Positions 36,008-45,131 of a stretch of 64,000 nt of DNA are shown piece by piece. The DNA comes from Elymus sibiricus. Its lineage: Eukaryota; Streptophyta; Magnoliopsida; Poales; Poaceae. The notes under the pieces were generated by a model that saw only the letters and a program-made list of their open reading frames with translations, searched no databases and was not told the origin of the DNA. The DNA is taken from NCBI GenBank assembly GCA_039707655.1, contig CM077676.1, positions 432,179,379 to 432,243,378 of the forward strand, written 5' to 3'. Made by a program: the position numbers and the translations under genes. The first letter of the stretch is position 1. The number at the start of each line of letters is the position of its first letter.

Positions 36008-37588
36008 TGAAAGCACATTTGCTCCCTTGGTTGTTTTGGTAATTCATAACAACATATATCTCATTGAACTAATATCCATTCAAGATTAAGATTTCAGGAT
36101 GTTCAATGATTGGCATGTCATGGACTAGAGATGTGGACCCCTCAAAATGCTAAGGACAAGAATTGGCAAGGATCAAGTCTCTACATTTTTGGTTTAGTGA
36201 TCCAAGATCACATTGAGTCCATAGGAAAGCCAATACTATTAAAAGGGGATGAGTTGTTGCTTAATGGTCCTTTTGCTCAAGTGCTTAGTGACAGCATTCC
36301 TAAACCCTCAACCACTATCTCTATCCCAAATATGTCCAAAACCCAAAGTCCAACTCGGCCCCACCGAAATTTCCAATCCGGCCCCACCGAGTTCATCCAA
36401 GACTTAGCCACTGCCAAACCCTAACAAATCGGATCCACCGAAATGGATCTCGGTCCCACCGAGATGGCCTTGCCAACTCTCTGTAATCGTTTGCATTCAC
36501 TTCGGTCTCACCGAGTTTGCAAATCGGTCTCACCGAGATGGCTTGCCAACTCTCTGTTGCCTTATTGCTTCACTTCGGTCCTACCGAGTTGATGCAATCG
36601 GTGCCACCGAGATGAGGATTGCCCTAAGCCATTGCACTTCGGTCCATCCGAGTTGTTCGTATCGGTCCCACCGAGATTCCTAAAGTTCATACCTTTTACA
36701 CAGTTCGGTGCTACCAAGATTATCGTTTCGGTGCCACCGAGTTGGGTCAAAAGTGTGTAACGGTTGGATTTTGTGTGGAGGCTATATATACCCCTCCACC
36801 CCATCCTTCTCAGTAAGGAGAGCCATCAGAACGTGACTACACTTCCACCATTCATTTTCTGAGAGAGAACCACCTACTCATGTGTTGAGATCAAGATATT
36901 CCACTCCTACCATTTGAACCTTGATCTCTAGCCTTTCCCAAGTTGCTTTCCACTCAAATCCTTCTTCCACCATAGCCAAATCTGTGAGGAGTGATTGAGT
37001 GCTGGGAAGACTATCATTTGAACCACAAGAGCAAGGAGTTCATTAACAACACACCGTCTATTACCTTTTGGAGAGTGGTGTGTCCTAGATTGGTTAGGTG
37101 TCACTTGGGAGCCTCCAACCAGATGTGGAGTTGAACCAAGAAGTTTGTAAGGGCAAGGAGATCGCCTACTTCGTGAAGATCTACCCCAAGTGAGGCTAGT
37201 CCTTCGTGGACATAAGCCATGGTGGAATAGGCAAGGTTGCTTCTTCGTGGACCCTTCGTGGGTGGAGCCCTCCGTGGACTCGCGCAGCCGTTACCCTTCG
37301 TGGGTTGAAGCCTCCATCAACGTGGACGTACGATAGCACCACCTATCGGAACCACGCCAAAAACCGCCGTGTCTTCATTGCGTTTGAAATCTCCTACTCC
37401 CTCTCTACATACATATGCAATTGCTTACATTCCGTTGCTATACTCTTAGAATTGCATGTGTAGGGTGATGCTTGACATGTACTATTGCTAAAAACTGCCC
37501 ACAATTAAAATCTGGGAAAAGGTTAAGTTTTATTTGGTCAAGTAGTCTAATCACCCCCCCCCCCTCTAGACATACTTTCGATCCTACA
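36008..37588 (+). repeat. E6: solo LTR (1581 bp) inside E5 gag
   Basis: The block runs from TGAAAGCACATTTGCTCCC to TTCGATCCTACA, with TG...CA ends and the TSD ACGGC. There is no PBS, polypurine tract or coding domain inside, so it is a solo LTR left by LTR-LTR recombination. It contains a C-rich tract (about 37553-37565) near its end and twelve short palindromes of the form TCGGT-nnn-ACCGA at 36355-36745. Orientation is inferred from the LTR start and end. I recognise the type as a common Triticeae LTR but do not name the family. Confidence 0.88.
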
Positions 37589-37593
37589 ACGGC

Positions 37594-38782
37594 TGACCTT
37601 GAGCCGGCCACTTGGATTGAGAGCTACGAGATAGCCATGGACATGCTGGATGTCAGCGACGCTGTCTGCGCCAAGTACCTGACGATGATGTTGGAGGGGT
37701 CGGCTCGTACGTGGTTGAAAAACTTGCCCCCTAACTCTATTAACACCTGGGCGGAGTTGAAGGACCGTTTCATCAAGAATTTCCAGGGAACCTGCAAGCG
37801 CCCAATGACGATCATCGATCTTCAGCACTGCATCCAACGTGAGGGTGAATCGGCCCATCACTGGACGCGCCGGGTCACAGACATTATTCACGCCTCTGAC
37901 AGCATCACGGCGGCTCAGGCAATTCTAATCCTGGAGAAAAACTGTCACTTCGAGCCCCTCGTGTAGAAGCTTGGCTGGCTTAAGCGGAAGGTTCAGGATA
38001 TGGGCGAGCTCATGGACGTCCTCACTAGGTATGCCGAGTCAGACACCACGAAGGATCCTAACCCAGACGATGACCAGACTGGCAAGGGAAAGAAAAACAA
38101 TGGTGGCAAGGGTAACCAGCAGAATAATTCAGGGAACAATGGAAACCATGGCAATGGTGGAAAGCGTAAGAACCTGGAAGGAGGATCAGACTTGGTTGCT
38201 AACACCAACACTGGTCATAAATACCAGAGGGGGAATAATTCGGGAAGATCCTACAGTGGCAACAAGCCCCGTAATTTTGAGGAAGCCCTCAAAGGGCCAT
38301 GCCCAAAGCACAGCCTCCCTAATAAGCCGTCAACCCACTCTTGGGAGAACTATCACATAATGCAAGCTTTCGGAGAGCAATTCTTTCAGAACCGTCAGGG
38401 CGGCGGAGGAGGCAACCCGGGGCAGCCTGGAGCCGGCTCATCAGGTGGCTTTCACAACCCGGGATTCCATGGCCCGGGCGGCTCAGGTGCAGGTTACCGG
38501 GGTTCTGGCAACAACAGAGGCAATCAGCATCCGGGGCAAGGAAATCAACAGCAGGGCAATCAATAACAGGGCAATCAGTCAGGTTTTCAGAGCAATCCCA
38601 AACAGTTGAATAGTGGGCAGTATCACGTGTTCACAACCCATACTGACAAGCGAGATCGCAAACTTCGGAAACGAGCCATCAGTGTTGTCGAGTCGGCAGT
38701 CCCGGAATATCTACGTTGGTCAGAATAGCCCATTACATGGAGCAGAGAGGATCACCCTCCCCGGGTCGACAGTCCAGGTTGC
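37594..38782 (+). pseudogene. E5 gag core and C-terminal part
   Basis: After the E6 TSD the frame reads ADLEPATWIESYEIAMDMLD and then the gag core (KYLTMMLEGSARTWLKNLPP, WAELKDRFIKNFQGT, QREGESAHHWTRRVTD). A TAG at 37964-37966 interrupts it. The same phase goes on with a Lys/Gly/Asn-rich linker (GKGKKNNGGKGNQQNNSGNN), a conserved CPKHSLPNKPSTHSWENY and a Gly/Gln/Asn-rich tail. TAA at 38564-38566 and TAG at 38726-38728 are in frame. No classical CCHC knuckle is visible in the intact parts. Confidence 0.85.
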
Positions 38783-39418
38783 TTGGCTTTGGTGGTGGCA
38801 CCTCAAGTTGGCGGCTATTCGCTCACAAAGGTGCTCATGGATGGAGGAAGCAGTATAAACATCTTGTACTACGACACTTTCCGACGGATGAATCTGTCTG
38901 AAAAACAGCTCCAGTCGTCTTCTACAGTGTTTCACGGGATTGTTCCTGGAAAATCTGCATATCCTATTGGGCGAATCAAGCTGGATGTCGCTTTTGGCAC
39001 TGATGATAATTACAGGTGTGAGTCTTTGACCTTTGAGGTGGTCAAGATCAAGAGCCCGTATCACGCCCTGTTTGGGCGGCCGGCTTACGCTCGCTTTATG
39101 GCTCGACCCTGCTATGTCTACCTCAAACTCAAGATGCCTGGACCAAAAGGCACCATCACAGTTAATGGAGATCGAAAGATCGCCCTTGAGTGCGAGGAAG
39201 GGGATGCGGCCGACGCCGAAACGGCTTGTGCTGCGGAAGAGTTGAAATATTATACTGCAAATGTTGACCCGGCCGATATGACGCCCTTGAAGAAGCCCAC
39301 CGCCGAGTCTGACCCGCCCCTCAAGTTCAAGTCGGCCGAGGACACCAAACAGGTTGAGTTTGTCCCTGGTGACCCGTCCAAGACGTTCACTATTGGGTCT
39401 GGTATGGATCCCAAATAG
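38783..39418 (+). pseudogene. E5 aspartic protease
   Basis: The segment begins near ALVVAPQVGGYSLTKVLMDG and shows the catalytic DGGSSINILYYDTF, then HALFGRPAYARFMA and YLKLKMPGPKGTITVNGD, the Tat/Gypsy protease region. TAG at 39416-39418 ends the segment in frame just before RT, so protease and RT were one continuous reading frame. Confidence 0.87.
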
Positions 39419-40690
39419 GAAAGCGCGCTCATCGAGTTCATCCGTGAGAATCAGGACATCTTCGCGTGGAAACCTTCTGACATGCCAGGTGTACCGAGAG
39501 AACTCGCTGAGCACCACCTTAATGTGGATCCGAAAATGAAGCCTGTTCGACAATTCCTCCGTCGTTTTAACGAGGAGAGACGCAAGGTTATTGGGGAAGA
39601 AGTAGCCCGGCTCCTAGCTGCCGGGTTCATCGTTGAAGTTTTTCACCCTCAGTGGTTGGCTAATCCAGTGCTTGTTCTAAAGAAAAACGGCACTTGGCGC
39701 ATGTGTGTTGACTACACAGATCTCAACAAGGCTTGTCCCAAAGACCCGTTTGCCCTCCCCCGCATTGATCAGATCATCTATGCCACGGCGGGTTGTGAAA
39801 GTTTGTGTTTCCTGGATGCTTACTCCGGTTTTAATCAGATAAAGATGGCCGTCGAGGATCAGGAGAAGACGGCTTTCATCACACCTTTTGGGGCCTTTTG
39901 TTATGTCTCTATGCCCTTCGGGCTCAAAAGTGCAAGGGCGACTTACCAGCGGTGTGTCCAGAATTGCTTCCACAAGGAGATTGGGTGCAACGTTCACGCT
40001 TATGTGGATGATATCGTGGTCAAGTCATTGAAGAAGGAGACCTTGCTGGATGATCTCAAGGAAACTTTCGCTAATCTTCGGACTTACCAAATGAAGCTTA
40101 ACCCGGATAAGTGTGTTTTTGGTGTTCCTGCAGGCAAGTTGCTGGGTTTCCTAGTATCGGAGCGAGGCATTGAAGCCAACCCGGACAAAATCAAGGCAGT
40201 CACCTCCCTCGCCAAGCCGAAGAATATTAATGATGTTCAGCGCATGGCAGGTCGTATTGTGGCTCTAAGCCGGTTCATAAGCCGCCTTGGTGAGAAGGCT
40301 ATCCCCCTGTACCAGATGCTGAAAAAGACTGATGACTTTGTCTGGAGCAATGCTGCTGATGCTGCCTTTGAAGCCCTCAAGAAGCAGCTGGCTGAGCCGC
40401 CTGTCCTCGCTGCTCCTATTGCTAAAGAGCCTATGCTCCTGTACATTGCTGCTAATAATCGAGCGGTAAGTGTTGCAGTTGTTGTAGCGAGAAAGGAGGC
40501 AGGAAAGGAATATCCAGTGCAGAGGCCAGTCTATTACGTCAGCGAAGTTCTATTTGAGTCTAAGCATTGATATCCACATTGGCAGAAGTTGGTTTTTGGC
40601 GTCTTCATGGCTAGTCGCAAGCTCAGGCATTATTTCCTGGAGCACCCCATTACTGTGGTCAGTTCAGCACCCTTGGGAGACATCATCTAG
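39419..40690 (+). pseudogene. E5 reverse transcriptase and first (degenerate) RNase H
   Basis: RT (mainly 39482-40230) has AGFIVEVFHPQWLANPVLVL, MCVDYTDLNKACPKD, CFLDAYSGFNQIKM, PFGLKSARATYQRCV, the catalytic YVDDIVVKS, and the connection region (KLLGFLVSERGIEANPDKI). RNase H follows (AAFEALKKQLAEPPVLAAP, LLYIAANNRAVSVAVVV), but the catalytic Asp of the usual D-A-S motif is not there. Such degeneracy is usual for the first RNase H in Tat elements. In-frame stops are TGA 40568-40570 and TAG 40688-40690. Confidence 0.9.
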
Positions 40691-41300
40691 AATAGGGAAG
40701 CTACAGGCCGGGTTGCCAAGTGGGCGATTGAGCTTGGCCCACATCATCTTAAGTATGTACCTCGCACGGCCATCAAGTCCCAGGCGCTCGTAGACTTCAT
40801 CAATGATTGGACTGAACTCCAGGCTCCGGAGGAGAAGCCGGATAACACATATTGGACTATTCACTTTGATGGTTCCAGACAGTTGGAGGGCTTGGGGGCT
40901 GGAGTGGTCATTGCTTCCCCTCGAGGTGATAAATTTTGTTATTTCTTGAGGATTATGTTTCCTTGTACTAACAATGCAGCTGAATATGAGGCCCTCCTCC
41001 ACGGTCTAAAGATGCCTAAGGAGATGAATCTCAGCCGGGTCAGATGTTTGGGTGACTCAAACTTGGTCGCTCAACAAGTTTCAGGAACGTGGGATTCCAA
41101 GGACCCGCTTATGGCGGCTTATCGGCAAGCGGTAACCAATGTGGCTGGACACTTCAAAGGATATCAAGTTGATCACATTGATCGGCGCCTCAATGAGGCG
41201 GCTGATGCATTGTCGCGACTCGGCTCTCAACATAAGCCGGTTCCTCCCAATGTGTTCCTTGACGTGCTCCATCATCCTTCTGTCAAACTACCTTCCGAGG
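40691..41300 (+). pseudogene. E5 second, archaeal-type RNase H
   Basis: The frame reads WTIHFDGSRQLEGLGAGVVI, then NNAAEYEALLHGLK, VRCLGDSNLVAQQV and VDHIDRRLNEAADALSRLGS. The four acidic catalytic positions (Asp, Glu, Asp, Asp) are all visible. A second RNase H of this kind after the degenerate one is known for Tat-lineage Gypsy elements. This domain keeps its frame from 40883 into integrase. Confidence 0.85.
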
Positions 41301-42622
41301 AAGATCTCGCTATCCCTGACCCGGAGGCACTGTTGGTGGCGGCTCTTCACGCTATTCCGGACTGGATAGTTCCTTATCTGGATTATCTGACTCGAGGCGA
41401 GCTTCCTGCAGATGAACTCATGGCTCGTCAGATCGTCCGCCGCTCCAAGTCTATGTCTATCGTCAATGGCGAGTTGCATAGAAGAAGCATCACAGGGGTT
41501 TTCCAGCGTTGTGTTTCCCCTGATGAAGGGCGAGAGATCCTCAATGAGATTCATTCTGGAGATTGTGGTCATCATGCCGGCTCAAGGTCCTTAGTGGCAA
41601 AGGCTTTTCGGCATGGTTTTTACTGGCTTACGGCTCACGCAGATGCTGAGGATATCGTACAAAAGTGTGTTGGTTGCCAGAAGTTTGCTCGCCAGGCTCA
41701 TGTTCCGGCTCAAGAGCTCCGGATGATCCCAATAACTTGGCCCTTTGCAGTCTGGGGGCTTGATATGGTTGGTCCGTTTAAACCGTCCAAAGACAAAAAG
41801 ACCCATCTTTTGGTTGCTGTCGATAAATTTACCAAGTGGGTTGAAGCCGAGCCAATCAGCAATTGTGATGTAGCCACAGCAGTCAAGTTCTTGAAAAAGT
41901 TGATTTTTCGCTTTGGTTATCCACATAGCATCATCACTAATAATGGCACAAATTTTTCGAAGGGAGCTATGAAGCAGTTTTGTCAAAGAGAGCATATCCG
42001 GCTTGATGTTGCATCAGTTGCACACCCTCAGTCCAATGGCCAAGCAGAACGCGCTAACCAAGAGATTTTATGAGGCATTAAGCCTAGGCTCATGGTCCCA
42101 CTCGAGCGCATGCCGGGTTGTTGGGTCAAAGAGCTCCCTTCTGTCCTTTGGAGCATACAGACTACCCCTAACAGATCAACATGCTTTACGCCTTTCTTTA
42201 TGGTTTATGGCGCAGAAGCTGTTTTCCCCAGCGATATTCGTCATGATTCCCCCCGGGTCACCACCTATGTCGAAGCAGATAACGAGCAGACTCGTCAAGA
42301 TTCTCTCGATGCATTGGAGGAGGAACGGGACTTAGCAGCAGCACGATCTGCAATCTATCAGCAAGACCTACGTCGCTATCACAGCCGTCGGGTTCGCAGC
42401 CGTACTTTCCAAGAGGGCGACTTAGTGCTCCGTTTGATTCAAGAACAGGCGGGTATGCACAAGCTCTCCCCTCCCTGGGAAGGGCCTTTTGTCGTCAGCA
42501 AGAATCTCAACAATGGTTCATATTACCTGATGGATATACGTGAACACAATAAATCACGTACGTCGGAGGAAGAGACCAACAGGCCTTGGAATATCGCTCA
42601 TCTCCGTCCTTACTATACTTAG
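41301..42622 (+). pseudogene. E5 integrase, with a catalytic Asp replaced by Asn
   Basis: The zinc-binding region is clear (GDCGHHAGSRSLVAKAFRHG, VQKCVGCQKFA: HHCC). The core has WGLDMVGPFKPSKDKKTHLL with the first Asp and SNGQAERANQEIL with the Glu. At the second position the text is IITNNGTNFSKG, where the family has Asp; the codon is AAT at 41939-41941. TGA at 42071-42073 then breaks the frame, which continues in the same phase to 42622 with the C-terminal part (FFMVYGAEAVFPSD, FQEGDLVLR, LSPPWEGPFVV). The enzyme is dead on at least two grounds. Confidence 0.88.
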
Positions 42623-42967
42623 AGCCACTGGCTCAAGTTTGCTTGTACATACCTTTGTATATATTATGATCAATAAACATAAGCCGGCATCCCCGAAACT
42701 CGGGGCCTCTGTCGTTTCATCTCAAATATTGTGCATGAGTCTTTTCGTTTTTGATCATTGGTCACTGGGGGCTTCCAACTCACCGAGTTTAGCTATCTTA
42801 CCCTCTTGACCTGGCAAATGACGCCACATTATCTTGGTTAAACCTGCCTGTGTGCTTGATGCTACTCCAATTAGGTGACCCGGTGTACTCTTGACAAGTT
42901 AATCATTTCTATGACCCTGAACTTGCCTTGGTTAAAACATCGGATGTCACGTGAGAGCCGGCTTCAT
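42623..42967 (+). other. E5 3' non-coding region, left part
   Basis: Begins right after the integrase stop. Contains gatcaataaacataagccgg near 42668 and the phrase tcactgggggcttccaac near 42764, which resembles the polypurine tract before the 3' LTR (actctgggggctaa). No ORF of interest. Ends at the Cassandra-like TRIM. Confidence 0.65.
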
Positions 42968-43029
42968 TGAAGCAAGACTCGCTTAATAGGGATGATAGAC
43001 TACTCATATCAATAAGGAATTCCTTCTTT

Positions 43030-43136
43030 TCCGGGAGCCCATTCGGAAAGAACTACAAAGTTAAGCGTGCTCAGCTTGGAGTAATTTCAGGTGGGTGACC
43101 GACCGGGAAGTTGGTCCCGGGTGCGCACGAGTGAGG
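43030..43136 (+). ncRNA. 5S rRNA-derived sequence in the Cassandra-like LTR
   Basis: The internal RNA polymerase III promoter is preserved: box A, AAGTTAAGCGTGCTC at 43058-43072, and box C, GGTGGGTGACCGACCGGGAA at 43090-43109. The 5' part of the match (CCGGGAGCCCATTCGG... against CCGGATCCCATC in plant 5S) is more diverged. It is not a functional rRNA gene: flanks and length belong to a TRIM LTR. Confidence 0.8.
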
Positions 43137-43234
43137 ACAAAGTGCGCAGGAAAGACTAGTATTGATCTGTGGGGCCAGTCTAGATCCCGCCAGGAGTAAC
43201 GACCACCGGCGGGTGTGTCCGGGGCGTTACAAGT

Positions 43235-43246
43235 TGGTATCAGAGC
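43235..43246 (+). promoter_or_regulatory. Primer-binding site of the Cassandra-like TRIM
   Basis: TGGTATCAGAGC, complementary to the 3' end of initiator tRNA-Met, three bases after the 5' LTR. Confidence 0.85.
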
Positions 43247-43481
43247 CGACCCTCGTGGTTACACGGATGTTTGCGGACAGGTGCGCGGTCATGTTGTGCA
43301 TGACGTTTGTGACCCATCATGGCACACGGCATGACACATGTACCGGACTAGACGCACAGACGTATGTGCCAAGAGGGAACGTTCCTGTGGCCCGACGAGG
43401 ACATCGGTTCCTCTGAGTGGGGGTGTATGTGATAGCCTGGCTTAATAGGGATGATAGACTACTCATATCAATAAGGAATTC

Positions 43482-44325
43482 TGTAACGCCCCGGACACAC
43501 CCGCCGGTGGCCGCCAGGGGCAACTCTGGAATTGGCCTACCGGAAGTTTGGACGATCCGGTCGTGTCCTGAGAACGAGATACGCGGCTCCTATCGGGATC
43601 GTCGACACGCCGGGAGGTCTTGCTGGTTTAGTTTTACCTTTTACGAGTGACTTGTCCACCGGGATTCCTAGATGCAAAAGGGAAAATATTTACTATACCT
43701 AGTTCATACAATGGAGATACAGTTTGATCTACTCCGAGTTTCTAGTAAAGGACCGGGGTTCCTAGATGCAAAATGGTACTACGGCAAGCGGCGGGGTATT
43801 TTCTACAATGGACGCGCTTGAAACCAGATCCAAAACGGCAATGAACAGGATAAACAGACGAACAACGACGAACTGCGAAGAACGCTCGGGTGTTGCTACG
43901 GATCTAAAGGAGGCAATGAGGCATACCTGGATGCGGTGAGTGGCTCTGAGATGATCCTGAGCAGCCTCGACGACGGCGCGTATGAAAAAGAGGATGCAGT
44001 TAAGGCCACCGGCGCGCGTCGGGGTCGTACGGCGGCGGAGCTCCTGACGCAGGCGGACGTGTCGCAAGGAAGAAGAAGAAGAAGTGGGGCGGTCGGAGAA
44101 GTAAAGTGAAAATGAAAACCCCCACGGGTGTATTTATAAAAAAATAGAAAGGGAAGAGGCAGGTGCGAAAACAGAGGAGCGCAGTAACTTTGGTGAGTAG
44201 ATGACGCCTCGATTTTCGGGTTTGACAGATATACTCAAAAGATTCGCTATGATGTTACGCCGGAACCCCGCGATTTCTGGAAGGTGATGTCATGACACAG
44301 AGGAATCAGAGATGTTAAGGTAACA
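43482..44325 (-). other. Unresolved LTR-like segment in inverted orientation
   Basis: On plus it starts TGTAACGCCCCGGACACACC. Its first 33 bases are, with few changes, the reverse complement of the end of the Cassandra-like LTR (43199-43231). On minus it ends GTGTCCGGGGCGTTACA like an LTR and has a TATA-like TTTTTTATAAATACA (about 44137-44151). TG/CA-like ends would be 43482 and about 44325, but no TSD fits. A 101-codon minus ORF (44067-43762) has no known features. It may be another LTR sharing the same terminus, or the product of a rearrangement that removed the Cassandra 3' LTR. Confidence 0.4.
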
Positions 44326-44454
44326 GTGTTTTATGAGCCGGTGAGCTCGCGTGACTCGGCCATGACATGAGCCTAGATGATGAAAGGAAGGATAATCTGG
44401 CAATGTGACTTCTGGAGATTGATGCGAATAAATTCACCTCACTCTGGGGGCTAA
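44326..44454 (+). other. E5 3' non-coding region, right part with polypurine tract
   Basis: Short non-coding stretch ending CACTCTGGGGGCTAA directly before the 3' LTR; the G-rich run is the likely polypurine tract. Nothing else seen. Confidence 0.7.
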
Positions 44455-44994
44455 TGTCGGGGATATAACCCGCCAGTATAACCCGCACGTTCAGGGCCGG
44501 GTTACCGATTGGCGGCTTAAAGGATAAAGGACGCAGCATTCAAAGATCAGGAGGCCCGTCAGGCGACTCATAAAGCAGACCGGGTTAGGGCCCAATGTTT
44601 GAGACGGCGGGTAATCCAAGGACGTGATATGTTTTCCTTTCTTGAGGAAGACGATGAGTAGGAAATAGACTAGATCACGGGTCATGTTACGACCCGGACT
44701 CTGTTGTAAACCCAGGGCCTCGACCTGTATATAAAGGCGAGCCCCCGAGGCAGTAAGACCAAGTTACAAGCTCTCGAGTACTAGGTTAGCCAAGTTGCAC
44801 CCCTGTAATCGAGATCATCATCAGCAGTAACAATCAAGCAGGACGTAGGCTATTACCTCCACAGCGAGGGGCCGAACCTGGGTTAAACCCTTGTCTCTCG
44901 ATTCCGATCAACCCCGTTCTAGTTACCACCTAGCTGCGATGGCCTCATGACTAAGTCCTTTCACGAGGACATCTGCCGTGACAAAACCATGACA
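44455..44994 (+). repeat. E5 3' LTR
   Basis: A 540-bp partner of 33900-34439 with 8 differences by my count, followed by the TSD CCCTG (44995-44999). Confidence 0.95.
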
Positions 44995-44999
44995 CCCTG

Positions 45000-45131
45000 G
45001 CTTGTAACATAAAGCTTGTATTATTTTATTTGTGTTTAGAGTTGTGCTGTGATATCTTCCCGTGAGTCCTTAGGCTTGATCGTGTGCATTTGCGGGTATG
45101 ATTAGTGCACGATTAAGTCAGGGGTGTCACA
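45000..45131 (+). repeat. E4 solo LTR, end part
   Basis: Continues E4 after E5: 'gcttgtaacataaagcttgt' and on to GTCAGGGGTGTCACA. The CA at 45130-45131 closes the LTR; CCCTT (45132-45136) is the imperfect TSD partner of CCATT (30262-30266). Confidence 0.7.

Larger units (their letters stand above)
42968..43481 (+). mobile_element. Cassandra-like TRIM retrotransposon with 5S rRNA sequence in its LTR; 3' LTR truncated
   Basis: The 5' LTR ends GGGGCGTTACA at 43231 and is followed by TGGTATCAGAGC (43235-43246), the usual tRNA-Met primer site. A 196-bp interior without ORF leads to a 3' LTR starting TGTGATAGCCTGG at 43428. The two LTR starts match over more than 40 bp (cttaatagggatgatagact...aataaggaattc). 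The 5' copy continues into a 5S rRNA-like stretch; the 3' copy stops at 43481. Carrying 5S sequence in very short LTRs is the hallmark of Cassandra. The first 13 bases or so of the 5' LTR are diverged, so its left edge (42968-42981) and TSD are uncertain. Confidence 0.82.
33900..44994 (+). mobile_element. E5: complete plus-strand Tat-lineage Gypsy element, with nested insertions
   Basis: Two 540-bp LTRs (33900-34439 and 44455-44994) and a perfect TSD CCCTG flank gag, protease, RT, a degenerate RNase H, a second archaeal-type RNase H and integrase, in that order. The extra RNase H is typical of the Tat lineage. Gag is interrupted by the solo LTR E6, and the 3' non-coding part holds a Cassandra-like TRIM. 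The LTRs differ at 8 of 540 positions (6 transitions), suggesting an insertion well under a million years old at common grass rates. The pol frame stays in one phase but has seven premature stops. Confidence 0.95.

Noticed and set aside
36355..36745. Possible CRISPR-like array in E6
   Set aside because: Repeats are 13-20 bp, irregularly spaced, without unique equal-length spacers or cas genes, and lie in a plant LTR.
43030..43136. A genuine 5S rRNA gene
   Set aside because: Only the internal promoter region is well matched, it is not in a tandem array, and the flanks are TRIM LTR with a primer site directly after.
43762..44067. 101-codon minus ORF in the unresolved LTR-like segment
   Set aside because: No domain, unsure element boundaries, and the start lies just after a CT-rich leader-like stretch; kept only as part of the unresolved segment.
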